Positions 22,079 to 34,570 are shown, counted from the first letter of the stretch. The stretch: 64,000 nucleotides of DNA from Pocillopora verrucosa (GCF_036669915.1 NC_089314.1:30525592-30589591), one strand, 5' to 3'. The notes: generated by a model from the sequence alone, not told the origin. A program made the numbers and translations.

Positions 22079-22171
22079 TATTTAAACGTTAGTAACTATT
22101 CATCTTCACAGGATTCTGTCTACAAGCGCCCATAAGCACCAAATTACTCATCAGAGGAGATTACAAACGAG
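22079..22171 (+). promoter_or_regulatory. Orphan promoter and first exon of a CBM2 gene
   Basis: The sequence TATTTAAACGTTAG to CAAACGAG|GTAAGAG is the same as 37167-37259 in B2. There it probably forms the 5'-UTR exon of the CBM2 gene at 37836. In B1 the duplication breakpoint at 22255 falls 84 bp after the donor, and module A2 follows, so this exon has lost its coding partner. Confidence 0.4.
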
Positions 22172-23151
22172 GTAAGAGTTACTTTGTACCATTTAAGGAG
22201 AATGATTGCACAAAATCGCATTGAGTTGAAAAGTAAGTTAATTTGAAAAGTCCCGGCTCGATGTCCCGGCTGGCAAAGCGTTAGATCATATCTTTATGTG
22301 TTTCTTCAGCGAGTGTTATTAATGCCCCTGAATGCATCAAGTATCATACTATTGTTCTTGCTGTAAACTAAGAAATCGAGAAACTAAACTGAATTACTTA
22401 TCTCACTTACTACGAAAGTTGTGATTGTTAAATTTAGGGATGTACTTTTTCACCACAAGGCCCGCGGAGATTTCGTAACTTATAGCCTTAAAAGGCTATA
22501 TTCTTCCCATCATCTTCGGTAATAAAGGATGTAAATACAAATTCTGTAAGAACTTTTTATATTGAAGTTCGGGCAATGAAAGCTTTTGACGATCTAGGGA
22601 CAAGGTAAGCGGTCTCTGATTGGCTAGGAAAACCGATCCCTTTGGACGTGGGCTGCATTCTAATCTCATGTTCATGACGGTCTGCTCACGCGTCTTCTAA
22701 AGTAGTGACAAAGATAGGTTGAGCACAGAACCAAGCGTGTCCGAGCGAAAAGGTGTTATTCAATAGACTGGGAGTGAATGTAAGTCTAATGCTGTAAAGA
22801 GAGGAGACTAAGGCTTGGGGAATTTATATAGAGGGAAGAGGATGCGGAGGAGAACACGGGAAATCCTCGTCAGTTACAAAACCCTTGTTAATTACGAGCC
22901 GTTAAGGCAAGTAATCAACATGCCGCACCGTTGCACTACCTTTAAATTCATCGTTAAGTCAGTGGCCCAATAGATTTGCTTACTCCTAATCGTGATAAAT
23001 AAAACCTCCAAAATGATTTGCAATCATGAACCAGCTTTTTATTCCGTCATTAAATTAAACAAACTTAAACTCTTCCTTTAACGATGATTTACAAAAGTAA
23101 CATGTACAATTTTATTCGATGGCGGCGTGGGCGGCGTTGATTTAGCTATTT

Positions 23152-23709
23152 TCATTCATGGATAATGTCCCTTTGCTTCGGCCTCGCATCACCAGTTGTG
23201 TCACGTGACTGCTGCTCAGGTCTCAGGACACCACAATATTCGGAGGCGAACTGGCAGATTGGTTGAATATCTCTGTCATACTATAAGGATTGAACCAAAG
23301 AGGGTGTTTAATGAGAAGTGTTCTCACGAAGTCAAGGTATTGCTTAAAACTGTACTGAAATTTATCAGCTTATATAATGTAACTGCGATGGAGGTAACAG
23401 TGGTCAGTGGAACAGTAAAGAACAGGTTAAGTAAAAAGAAAAAAAAAGTTGTTCATAAAGTAAATTTATTTTCCCTTAAGTAAGGGTGATGCCTCTAAAT
23501 TTAAGACACGTTTCAATTGAGGTTATTTTACCGTTACTAAACGTTGTCAATCATCCCACAATTTCTCTGAGATAAAATATATATTATTTAATACCTACCT
23601 TAAAAGTCCTTTTACCAACTTTGTTGGAGAAAAATGCGCTTGAGAACTGGACAGAAGAAGACAAAATTAAAAAGCAACATAGAATCCAAACCCTGGTTGA
23701 AGTTTTCAT
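23152..23709 (-). CDS. Small secreted two-exon peptide precursor, paralogue A2 (79 aa)
   Basis: Minus strand: exon 1 is 23709-23599 (37 codons) and exon 2 is 23280-23152 (42 codons plus stop), in phase 0. The signal peptide is identical to A1 (residues 1-25). The following segment reads FFSNKV-GKR where A1 has YTSGNQV-GKR. Exon 2 equals A1 except PEQQSRD instead of PELQSRD. Cysteines are at about 46 and 53 in ICQFASEYCG. TATAAA lies at 23799-23794. Exon 1 and both splice sites are intact, so the gene looks functional. It shares its 5' region with A1, A3 and the 4561 gene. Confidence 0.75.
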
Positions 23710-23793
23710 GTTACAGCTACTTCTAACGACCACTGCTATCGCTTGTGTTTAGACCAAACTAATGATTGAATGAATTGGGAATCGTTTGCTCCG

Positions 23794-23799
23794 TTTATA
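23794..23799 (-). promoter_or_regulatory. TATA box of peptide gene A2
   Basis: Minus-strand TATAAACGGAGCA, same context and spacing as in A1. Confidence 0.6.
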
Positions 23800-25723
23800 T
23801 GATCTCCATCCACGGGATATCACCAAAAAAATGTATTTACATCCTGCCCTATTATACAATTAATGGCAGAGGCGGTGCATTACTTCCGAAAACCTCCTTC
23901 CTTAAAACGTATTGTGGTCTTGTAGAGAAACAAAGAAGTGTAAACACATCTGCCGTTTAATCTGAAAACGTTCTATTGCATGTTAATCAATTTCGATGTC
24001 AGTTCAATTTCCATCGGAGTAGTTATAATGTCGCAACAAACAAAACTGTTCACCTTAAATATTTTCAAGAATCTTCCTTAAAAACCTAAACTTCTTGTTG
24101 CTGTGCGAGGTTAGTTACAAAAGACTAAGAAATTTAATATTCGATTACGATAATGCGATCAGTGTGGTTGATAATGTACCATCTTCCCTTTGGTGGCAAA
24201 GGTTTATTTCCTTTGCAGACATTATCACATTACTGCCTCATGTCTATCAAATGTAGAACTGTTAATTTCTGTTTTCTTTACCATTACTAGAAAATCCCCT
24301 TTCCGTGACGACTAATAGCTTGCTTTTTGACTAAAGTACCTTGGAAATGAGGAATGTAGTATGTATTGCACAGAGAGTTGTAAAATAAGAGAAACATCAC
24401 GAAACATGAAGAGAAACAAAGCTGCTAATAAGAAAATTTGAGTGCAGATGGATACTGATCCATTTGAATTAGAAGTATAAAAAAAAAAATACACCTACAA
24501 AAAACCAAAACAACCAGACAAAAAAAAAAACTTATACCCGTGCTAAGCTTCAATGAATTTTTTTTGCAAAACGGGCTTAATATATGATTGCCCTCATTGT
24601 CCTCTTGAATTAATGTTTAAAGCATTGTTTTAAGTGTGATTAACGCCACGGTCAAATGGGCGAAATTGGTTTTTCGTGTACTAGTGCGGAATTGTAGATG
24701 TTGGTGATAATGATTCCAGTTGTGGAACAACACAATTCAAGGCTTATGAAAACATACCAAATGCCATTTTTTTTTATAACCTCGCTTGAAAAAAATTTTA
24801 CACTCATAAAGGAGTGTAAATGCATCCATTTGTTTCATAATTCTTTAGCCGTAAGGCATATTTGCGTTCTTTTAGATATTTTTGACTTTCTTTGCATGTT
24901 ACTTCACTTTTCCTGGATAAAATAATTTTTTCATAAATAAAGATAATAGAAATTTTCGAGTGTGAAGTAGGAAAAAAAAAAATTAACGTTAAAACCACTT
25001 GTTGCTTCACGAGGTCAGAAAGATCAGATAAGCACTTCTTGATTATTCCGGAGCCAACTACGATTAAGGTGGGCTGATCTTGATAAGTGTTTTAGCTATT
25101 TCCTTTGCGTACCTAATTTGGATGGTTTACCGTGACTTTTATCATTTTTCTGGCTCGTACCGATCCATTAATGTTAAATTTGTCAAAGTACTTATTCTGT
25201 TTTCTTTACTTTCTGCAGAAAAAAAGTTTCGACACAGGTTTGCTTCTCAGCGAATTGATCTTCTTCTCTCTCCCGCGCTTGTGAAAATTCGAATAACATC
25301 TGCTTTATATGATGAGAGAACCGCAAACTAACCATCTTTCTTAATCAATTTGCTCACTCGACACTTTCAATGTTGTTGATCCTTACAGTACGAAGGACGT
25401 TTGTTAACCTCCTTATGGCCTCGATCGGCATCGTACTCCTTGCAGCTCTGTGTTAGAGAATCGGAGCACGAAATCTATGATTCAGAGGTTTAATTCCTTT
25501 AGAGAGACTCAGATTTTAATCATTGTTTTGCGCAAGCGACGAAGTGAACTTCTTTAAATGAACATCGTAATATACATAACACAGAAAATCAATAAAAATT
25601 GGAATTTTGTCAAAAATTGTGAAAGTAAAATTCTAGAAACTTATAAAATTGTTTTGCTCCTAAGGTCCTAAGAAATGTTTTTATTTCTGGTATACTCTTA
25701 TTCATCATCTTTTTCAAAGGCGG

Positions 25724-26195
25724 GCTGGATTTAACTCTTTATCACCGAGGAATAACAATGACCTCATGAAGGGATGTCTAAGGTAATGTTCATGGTTTAA
25801 TTAAGGCAGCTACAGTCTGATAAGAGAAATTTGCATAGTCCGGTAAAAGGTCGTTAACTAAAAGCCTGAAGCACTTTCGCTTCCTCGGGTTCCCACTCGT
25901 CGAAGGAATTAGACCAAGGTTCTTATATACGACTTTTTAATCAGTTCTTACGATCTTTGTGTTCGATGATATCGATTGCACGCAAACCACCCACAACGGA
26001 ACCACGACGTTTTCTGTTTTCTCAATCATAACCACGCGATATCATACACAAAACGAAAAACATTTTACTTGCTGTGCCTGACGTGGAGTATCACAGTCAA
26101 TCTTTAATGCTTCAGGTTATATATCATATTTCATGAGGACCAAGCAACTTGCGTGATGAGCGAAAGTCTTATTCCCATCTTAGCATGTGATATCA
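25724..26195. mobile_element. 472-bp A2-specific insertion
   Basis: A1 reads CAAAGGCGGCTAAAGG without interruption near 15607-15622. In A2, GGCGGGCT and GCTAAAGG are separated by about 472 bp of unrelated sequence, with a GCT on both sides. It could be an insertion in A2 or a clean deletion in A1. No coding or terminal repeat is recognised. Confidence 0.5.
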
Positions 26196-26602
26196 GCTAA
26201 AGGTTTTTATGTACAATATTGACTAGAGGAGAAGATCGAACAAAAGAAGCGTTTCAGTAGGATTGGGGTAATCATGTTTCCTAATGACTGATAATAGCTA
26301 ATATTTTGGTCAATAAAGTTTCAGATCGAGCTTTGTAAAAGGTTAGGTGCCATTTCTCAGACCGCGTTACTCCTTGCACACAGAGTGGCCATAGTCCAAT
26401 TCAATTAAATGATTCAAGTCTGCTATGAAATTTCATACTGAACAGATTAGCAACGCAATCAAACAAGAACTCGGTGCGATCACTAGTCGTAATTAATTTA
26501 AAAGTCATATGATACAAACTCGGCCTTTCCTCACTCACGTTTAGACTACGTAATAAACATGATCTAGAAAACCTCTAGAGTTATACAAGTATACTTTGTA
26601 CA

Positions 26603-26765
26603 GGTAACAACATGATTTCAAGTGTAATTAGGTGTTAATAAGCAAGAGTAAATTTTACGAAGACAACAAAATTGCACGAGCCCTACGGGCTCGTGCAATT
26701 TGTAGTCTTTGAAAAATTTACAAGTGCTTATTTACACCAAATTGCACTCGAAATCATGTAGTTAC
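26603..26765. mobile_element. Foldback element with perfect central hairpin
   Basis: The outer arms GGTAACAACATGATTTCAAG and its complement near 26745-26765 flank a central perfect hairpin AATTGCACGAG-CCCTACGGG-CTCGTGCAATT (26670-26700). It lies in the A2-only region before the 27480 element. Confidence 0.65.
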
Positions 26766-27479
26766 TATCAATAGTTTACACGAAAAACGCATCACAGAAA
26801 GTCAAGACGGACGAAAATTCGCACTCGTGTCATGACTTTGCGCTCGTTTCACATGAAAATTACATTGGTTTTGAGCCAATCAGACGCGCGTATTACTAAT
26901 TTTATTGTATTTGTTATCAAATTATTTTGGCACAAATATTATTTACTTCAAAACATAAAATCGTCCAAGAAATTAACTGTTAGCTACCGTAAAATGGGCA
27001 AGCAGTGGTGGACATTTGGCAACAATGTGCCTAACTCCTTTCCTAACACAAAAAGAAGAACTGTGAGAAATGTCACCACAGGAAAATCTACGAGAGCGAA
27101 GGCAAAATCAATAATCTCAAAGCTTTCTTCTTGGTTCCTTTCTTTGTTTCTGAATGACCGTCTGCCTTTTTTTTAGCAGAATTCACATATAATGCCGATT
27201 ATACAATTCATAAATCGCCAGAAACACGAATTTCGAGGGTTAGAACTGTTTTTTTCCTTTGTATTCAAGGCAAAAGGTGATTCTTCAAAACAATAGCTGA
27301 CATCTTAACTGCTAATTTATACATTCAATAACGGTTTTTTTAGCGAAAGGAGATGAAGGTGATATTATAAACTAAGACAAACTTGGCTTCCCACTACATG
27401 AAATTAATGATTCTAAGCCCATATCAACCTATAAAGTAAAATTATCTGAATACAAGGTCTTTTTTTATTAATATCATAA

Positions 27480-29432
27480 GAGGGTGTGAATGGGGTTAAC
27501 CGACTAGCGACAAAGGGCGTAAAAAATTACTGACTACCGACGAAACGGGGAAAAATTACCGACTAGCGACAAATAAATTCTAACCGACAACCGACATGGT
27601 CAGACGTGATAGGGATGTTTGTATTCAGAAAGAACAGCATTTTGATGATTTCTAGCTCAGAAAATCCTTCTTCACTTGACGTAACCACATTAATTCCAAA
27701 TTTAGCCGAATTATAGAATTTCTTGTCTTCAAATTACTTTAAATCCACGGGATCCTTCTTTTCGGTGAACAGCGTGGGCTCATTTCTAGAACAGCGGCTC
27801 GTAATTGGGCTGACAAGACGCCCTGCTGTCTCATTTCAAGAACAGCAGATCACAATCGAGCCGACGAGACGCCCTGCTGTTGTCTTTTTATTGCTCGTTG
27901 TTTGTTCATGCGGTCGGGTCATGACTGGGATTGCTAAAGTCATCGTGAGTTTTTTTCGAAAAGGTGAAGAAGTCGCCATCGAACGTCATTGAAGCAGGGT
28001 CCCAGTAGACAAAGAAGCTCATAGAGGAGTATCTGAACTAAAAAAACATCTTACGGAGTTTTTAGGACTAAAGGAGCAGGCACATCAATATGGAATTGGC
28101 GGATTTTCGTTAAAGTTATTTCGCCTGGCGAAATCGCCTGCGGGCAAATGCGAAAATTTTGCAATTGTGACAGATGGGCAATGGCAGCTTGAACTTCCAA
28201 ATTTAGTATCGGATGAAAGTAGCAGTGAGCTCAACGGTAAGTGTGGAACGCGTGCAGCGGAGTTTGATGAATCACTTTAGTTCTGTAGTTAAATATTAAG
28301 CTCAAATATTAACGTGGTTAAACTCTGGTTCCACCGTTTTTTGTTTGTTGTTTTGTGGAGCGGAATGTTTTTTTTCTTTTTCACCGTCCATTTGAATGCG
28401 AAAATTGAGAAGAAAAATCTCTACAAAGAAGTAGCGAGTAAATCAGTTTATAAGCTTCTTTCTGATTAATTGGTGAATGAACAACAGTGTAGCTTAACAT
28501 ATTAAAGACCCCGTTTATTTATACACGCCCTTAAATTTATTCGTTTCTGAAAACCAGACGTTCAAATAATACTCAATTCTCTCCTCGAGGGAAGCTACGC
28601 ACGAGAGATTTCGCTCGATGTGCACGTTTTATACATCTTGACGAGCATTTTCTGATAAGAACTGTGTAAGTTTCTCAAAAGCCTACTAAAGAGAAAACTT
28701 AAAACACACGGTATTTATAATTTAGTACACATTATCCAAGAGGTCACAAACTGGACCGCAAAGCCAGTAGTGTTGCTGAAGGCGCCGGCTACATCTGATA
28801 AAAGCAAGCAGAAGTCAATGAACGACACTGAGAAGAAAGGTGACGAGTAAAAAGTGAGAAGGAAACGGAAATCACGAGAAGAAGCAAAAGAAGATGAAAA
28901 TCTGGCAAAGAGGATCATGACTGAAAGAGGTGACATCGAGAGAAACGAAAGGCAACAAGGAGACCTTCAAAAGTTTCAGGATGGTAGGGCTGAATTAGCA
29001 CTTGTAGTTCGTTTACCTGATTTTCAAAAGTCATAAATTTCGCTACTTTGGAAATTCTGCGGTATTCCTTGTTTATAAACACTGCCTTGTTTATACAACG
29101 AAAAACGCTCACTTGGTGCGTTTGCTATGTAAAGATAGTTTCTTTTAAATTCCGGCTAAAAACTGTATTATTATCACTTTGATGGGCATTGTGGCGCATT
29201 TTGCGTGCTAAAATAAAGAATTTACCGGGCTAAAATGTATTTTTAAAAATAAACCAAGACAACCAATGTTCGCGCCGTCTTCTTGTAGCATTGGTAAAAG
29301 AAACCGTCTATTTTTAATTATTAACTGAGATTTACCGACAACCGACAAAGGTCAAAAATCTTAACCGACAACCGACAAAGTAATGAAATTTTAACCAACA
29401 ACCGACATTTTGACCCCCCCATTCAGACCCTC
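27480..29432. mobile_element. 1.95-kb TIR element with subterminal repeats and a broken ORF
   Basis: The left end GAGGGTGTGAATGGGG and the right end CCCCCCATTCAGACCCTC are inverted repeats. Inside both ends are runs of short ACCGACAACCGACAAA motifs (27495-27600, 29330-29410). The termini resemble those of the 200-bp 'AACCGT' elements, of which this may be a longer relative. Its right end is exactly the first base of module A3, so it marks a rearrangement junction. The interior carries gene-like sequence (see 27723-29036). Confidence 0.65.
27723..29036 (+). pseudogene. Broken two-exon ORF inside the TIR element, origin unknown
   Basis: Two long reading frames are joined by a phase-compatible intron. 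The first (to 28236, donor AACG|GTAAGT) has one in-frame TGA at 27990. The second (28726-29036, acceptor ATTTAG|TACAC) has one in-frame TAA at 28848. Visible text includes a twofold repeat SF-x-EQ...TRRPAV, then SELKKHLTEFLGLKEQ and FRLAKSPAGKCENFAIVTDG. The second exon is charged and probably coiled coil (RRKRKSREEAKEDENLAKRI). I do not recognise the protein. It may be a captured host gene or the element's own dead gene. Confidence 0.4.
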
Positions 29433-29856
29433 AACCAAGCGTGTCCGAGCGAAAAGGTGTTATTCAGTAGACTGGGAGTGAATGTAAGTCTAATGCTGCA
29501 AAGAGAGGAGACTAAGGCTTGGGGAGTTTATATAGAGGGAAGAGGATGCGGAGGAGAACACGGGAAATCCTCGTCAGTTACAAAACCCCTTGTTAATTAC
29601 GAGCCGTTAAGGCAAGTAATCAACATGCCGCACCGTTGCATTACCTTAAAATTCATCGTTAAGTCAGTGGCCCAATAGATTTGCTTACTCCTAATCGTGA
29701 TAAATAAAACCTCCAAAATGATTTGCAATCATGAACCAGCTTTTTATTCCGTCATTAAATTAAACAAACTTAAACTCTTCCTTTAACGATGATTTACAAA
29801 AGTAACATGTACAATTTTATTCGATGGCGGCGTGGGCGGCGTTGATTTAGCTATTT

Positions 29857-30414
29857 TCATTCATGGATAATGTCCCTTTGCTTCGGCCTCGCATCACCAG
29901 TTGTGTCACGTGACTGCTGCTCAGGTCTCAGGACACCACAATATTCGGAGGCGAACTGGCAGATTGGTTGAATATCTCTGTCATACTATAAGGATTGAAC
30001 CAAAGAGGGTGTTTAATGAGAAGTGTTCTCACGAAGTCAAGGTATTGCTTAAAACTGTACTGAAATTTATCAGCTTATATAATGTAACTGCGATGGAGGT
30101 AACAGTGGTCAGTGAAACAGTAAAGAACAGGTTAAGTAAAAAGGAAAAAAAAGTTGTTCATAAAGTAAATTTATTTTCCCTTAAGTAAGGGTGATGCCTC
30201 TAAATTTAAGACACGTTTCAATTGAGGTTATTTTACCGTTACTAAACGTTGTCAATCATCCCACAATTTCTCTGAGATAAAATATATATTATTTAATACC
30301 TACCTTAAAAGTCCTTTTACCAACTTTGGTGGAGAAAAATGCGCTTGAAAACTGGACAGAAGAAGACAAAATTAAAAAGCAACATAGAATCCAAACCCTG
30401 GTTGAAGTTTTCAT
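29857..30414 (-). CDS. Small secreted two-exon peptide precursor, paralogue A3 (79 aa)
   Basis: Minus strand: exon 1 is 30414-30304 (37 codons) and exon 2 is 29985-29857. The signal peptide matches A1 and A2. The segment before GKR reads FFSTKV. Exon 2 is identical in protein to A2, with ICQFASEYCG and the RDIIHE end. Splice sites are AAG|GTAGGT and CTTATAG|T. TATAAA lies at 30504-30499. All elements needed for expression are present. The sole protein difference from A2 is N to T in the short segment between signal peptide and GKR. Confidence 0.75.
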
Positions 30415-30498
30415 GTTACAGTTACTTCTAACGACCACTGCTATCGCTTGTGTTTAGACCAAACTAATGATTGAATGAATTGGGAATCGTTTGCTCCG

Positions 30499-30504
30499 TT
30501 TATA
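30499..30504 (-). promoter_or_regulatory. TATA box of peptide gene A3
   Basis: Minus-strand TATAAACGGAGCA, same context and spacing as in A1 and A2. Confidence 0.6.
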
Positions 30505-31860
30505 TGATCTCCATCCACGGGATATCACCAAAAAAATGTATTTACATCCTGCCCTATTATATAATTAATGGCAGAGGCAGTGCATTACTTCCGAAAACCT
30601 TCTTCCTTAAAACGTATTGTGGTCTTGTAGAGAAACAAAGAAGTGTAAACACATCTGCCGTTTAATCTGAAAACGTTCTATTGCATGTTAATCAATTTCC
30701 ATGTCAGTTCAATTTTCATTGGAGTAGTTATGATGTCGCAACAAACAAAACTGTTCACCTTAAACCTAAACTTCTTGTTGCTGTGCGAGGTTAGTTACAA
30801 AAGATTAAGAATTTTAATATTCGAATACGATAATGCGATCAGCGTGGTTGATAATGTACCAGCTTCCCTTTGGTGGCAAAGGTTTATTTCCTTTGCAGAC
30901 CATTATCACATTACTGCCTCGTGTCTATCAAATGTCGAACTGTTAATTTCTGTTTTCTTTACCATTACTAGAAAATCCCCTTTCCGTGACGACTTATAGC
31001 TTGCTTTTTGACTAAAGTACCTTGGAAATGAGGAATGTAGTATGTATTGCACAGAGAGTTGTAAAATAAGAGAAACATCACGAAACATAAAGAGAAACAA
31101 AGCTGCTAATAAGAAAATTTGAGTGCAGATGGATACTGATCCGTGTGAATTAGAAGTGTAAAAAAAAAAAATACACCTACAAAAAACCAAAACAACCAGA
31201 CAAAAAAAACTTACCCGTGCTAAGCTTTAATGAATTTTTTTTGCAAAACGGGCTTAATATACGATTGCCCTCATTGTCCTCTTGAATTAATGTTTAAGGC
31301 ATTGTTTTAAGTGTGATTAACGCCACGGTCAAATGGGCGAAATTGGTTTTTCGTGTACTAGTGCGGAATTGTAGATGTTGGTGATAGTGATTCCAGTTAT
31401 GGAACAACACAGTTCAATTACCTCGCATGAAAAAAATTTTACGCTCATGAAGGAGTGTAAATGCATCCATTTGTTTCATAATTCTTTAGCCGTAAGGCAT
31501 ATTTGCGTTCTTTTAGATATTTTTGACTTTCTTTGCATGTTACTTCACTTTTCCTGGATACAATAATTATTTCATAAATAAAGATAATAGAAATTTTCGA
31601 GTGTGAAGTAGAAAAAAAAAATAAACGTTAAAAACCACTTGTTGCTTCACGAGGTCAGAAAGATCAGATAAGCACTTCTTGATTATTCCGGAGCCAACTA
31701 CGATTAGGGAGGGCTGATCTTGATAAGTGTTTTAGCTATTTCCTTTGCGTACCTAATTTGGATGGTTTACCGTGACTTTTATCATTTTTCTGGCTCGTAC
31801 CGATCCATTAATGTTAAATTTGTCAAAGTACTTATTCTGTTTTCTTTACTTTCTGCAGAA

Positions 31861-32072
31861 TTTGCATTTCTGTGTGCGATTTTAGTTTGGCGCGTATGTA
31901 CATGTTATCTTCTTCAGCAGAGTAATGTGGTTTTCAAGGCGGGTGGAATGAGATAACTTACTGTGGATAAAGATAATTGCATGTCATAGAGTGAACCATG
32001 CATTCATTGGTCAATTAATTGATAAGCGTGGCACAACGTGGTAGATCGTTGACTAAGAAAGATGTGGCGTGC
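31861..32072. other. Joining sequence between A3 and B2
   Basis: These 212 bp have no counterpart in A1 or A2 and replace the roughly 850 bp that in A1 lie between TTTCTGCAGAA (15110) and the start of B. No feature is recognised. Confidence 0.5.
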
Positions 32073-32538
32073 GTGATATCATAATCTTATCATGGAGGCC
32101 TTAAATTACCCCATTAACCGTTTTAAAAACTTCCTTTGTAACAAACATACATATCTATGTTTGAAATATAAAACGCAGCGCAACATGCAGATAAGCTGTT
32201 AGCTTAATTACAAAATCAAGTTATATTGAAGCCACGGTGTGTCAGTGGCTCCTATTTTCAACCTGCGTTCGTCCGAAAAGGTCTTTTTAAAGTCAAGAGA
32301 GGAATGAACTTGAAATAAAAATTGTATTAGAAACACTCAGGTTCCAATTTTTCGTTTCATGCTCATTTGCGTCATACAGTGTAAGTGACATTTTGCTATC
32401 CTCGTGTAATTGCCCTGACGATTTATACTCCCATTAAACTGAAAGTGGCGTTTGATGGACTTAAGCAATGATAAATGCTCTGTGGGTAAAATAAATTGAA
32501 ATTTAAAGGAGAGCATATAAAGTTAGACCTATAAATTG

Positions 32539-32780
32539 AGGGGGTAAATTTCTAAAGAAACTGTTGTGCTGCGTGAGTGGGAAAGCATAACAGGATACTT
32601 TAGTACTATCAACTTAGTTTACAACGTAAATTGGCAACAGTAAAGAGTTTCAAAGCTGACGTTTCGAGCGTTAGCTTTTCGTCAGAGGGAATGACGAGGG
32701 GCTAACGCTCGAAACGTCAGCTTTAACAGGATGATAATTTAGTATTATCAACTCAATTGATAATTCTAAATTACCCTGTT
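32539..32780. mobile_element. Foldback MITE, family M copy 4
   Basis: The B2 counterpart of 16451-16691, same insertion site, with GGGGGTAAATTTCTAAAGAA at the left and AATTACCCTGTT at the right. Confidence 0.7.
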
Positions 32781-34570
32781 CAAGTTAGACCTAGTTTGTT
32801 TGATAGACCACCACAGTTTCATATCTAAAGAATAGCGATTAGTAGATGACTAAAAAATTGAGACCTTCTTTCGAAGATTACACAAATATTAACAAAAGAA
32901 CCGTGTAATATTTTACGAAAACGTAAAAGCTAAACGATCATGATTTATTTTAGTAGCTATATGTTCTGACAAACTGGACCTCTTGCCCTAAGACACTATA
33001 TATTGCTGTAAAAAAATATGAATATGGCGTGAATATGAATCGGAATATCGTAAACAACTCTGAGAAGTATTAAAGACTTCAATAGTTTTGTGGGCGATAA
33101 CTTACGTAATTCAGCGGAGGTCGCGTAACGAATATGCCAGAAAATAGAGCTATCAATTTAATCTGACAGATTGGGAATTAATCGTCGCTTTCGTTTATAT
33201 CAGAGGACATTTCCTTCCATCAAGAATAATGTAGTCTGTACTACAAGAGGAAACCTTATTGATCCAGACATTGATGAGAACAAAATTCAGAACAAACGAT
33301 GATTTCGCCATGGTTGTCTCTTCGCTTTTCTAAGCTCTCTCTTTTTCATTGCACTGACCGTTCATCGTTTTCTTTGCGGTCGTAGCAAAGGCCCCTAAAG
33401 CACGAAGAGCTCTATTGCTAATAACTACAACCCTAATAAAGTTTTGTTGAAACACCCCAGTTGGCTCAATGTTCAGTATTTTTCAGGCGGTTAATTTTCC
33501 CCATACCAGCATTGACAAGGGGTGACGGGAAATTTGTTTCAAGATTCATGACGAGGATTACAGTATGTCGCGCAACACTTTGCAGAAAGTTAGGTCGATT
33601 TTTCATTTTACGGTATTGTACATTCGATAACCTTATAAAGCTGCTGCCGTCTAAAATCTGCACCCTGGCGTTCTATAAAACCGCCTTCAACTTTGTGCCT
33701 CCGCTGAAGCCAAAGTTACGTCTTAATTACCTACCCTCCCCTCCCCCCATTGCTCCTCATCTGAGGAATGTTCACTAGTTTTTCCATTATATTTCTCGCT
33801 CGCCCGCGAAAAATCTGGTTATGCGATGCTTATTCAGACATTTGCTCACCTCAAAAAAGTACTTGAATGACAAAATAACAATGTAAAAGGGAAATAAAAA
33901 AGAAAAAGGAAAACTATGCGAGAAAGTGTGTCCCAGTTGTCTGATAACGTTCAAAATATCCAAAGATATTGCAACTGATGGAGCACGGAGCATCTAGATG
34001 TGATAGACTCGATAACTAACTGGTATCAAATTCCAAGAATTAACGAGTTTTTGTGACGGCGAATAAAACTGTCAAAATTGACTCGACAAAGTCCTTTTAT
34101 TGTCCTAAGAACTACAAAGATTAACAGCAAATAAAAAACTCGGGAATGTGGCACATAAAAGGTCATAAAAGGACGAAAAGGTCTTGTGCTTTTTCTTAAT
34201 GACACCTATGTCGAAGGAGTTCTTAAAAGCATGGCACTTCCATGAAGAAAAAGCAACATTTCTAACAGCTGAAATCATTTTACCTTGCTATGCGTACAGA
34301 AAAGCTATTTCCTCTCGAGAGAAAAATGCATCGATAGTTTTCATTCTCGAAATTTACACTCTGCAAAACCCGATTGAAATAACTTTAATTGTTATTTGAT
34401 CAACTGTGTAATGACACAATAAGGTTTTTGCCAAAAAAAAACACAATTTAGGGCGATGTGAGAGTCATTTAAGGTCTTTCAGATATATCAGCAGCTGATG
34501 CGACAAAATAACTCGCTATTCAAACATTAATAAGATACACCTTCTGCCAGGATATTAATTTCCCAAGCGA

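Larger units (their letters stand above)
15985..22255. repeat. Segmental duplication module B, copy B1
   Basis: Nearly identical to 32073-37326. It carries the first copy of the CBM2 gene. B1 differs by a 694-bp palindromic insertion, a 150-bp tandem duplication and small indels. Its short ORFs (17856-18062, 18253-18468, 18702-18911) are also open in B2, but that only reflects recent copying. The right edge runs into A2 inside what is an intron in B2. Confidence 0.85.
22256..26515. repeat. Segmental duplication module A, copy A2
   Basis: It begins at the B1 junction with CGGCTCGATGTCCCGGCTGG and follows A1 closely to GTCATATGATAC. It lacks the LINE and the 13022 foldback of A1, and has its own 472-bp insertion at 25724-26195. 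Confidence 0.85.
29433..31860. repeat. Segmental duplication module A, copy A3
   Basis: It starts abruptly at AACCAAGCGTGTCCGAGCG (matching 11160 in A1) directly after the TIR element and ends at TTACTTTCTGCAGAA. So it is shortened at both ends relative to A1, but it contains the full peptide gene and upstream region. Confidence 0.85.

Noticed and set aside
26832-27176. 114-codon plus-strand ORF
   Set aside because: No signal peptide, domain, splice context or paralogue; composition is like random AT-rich sequence.
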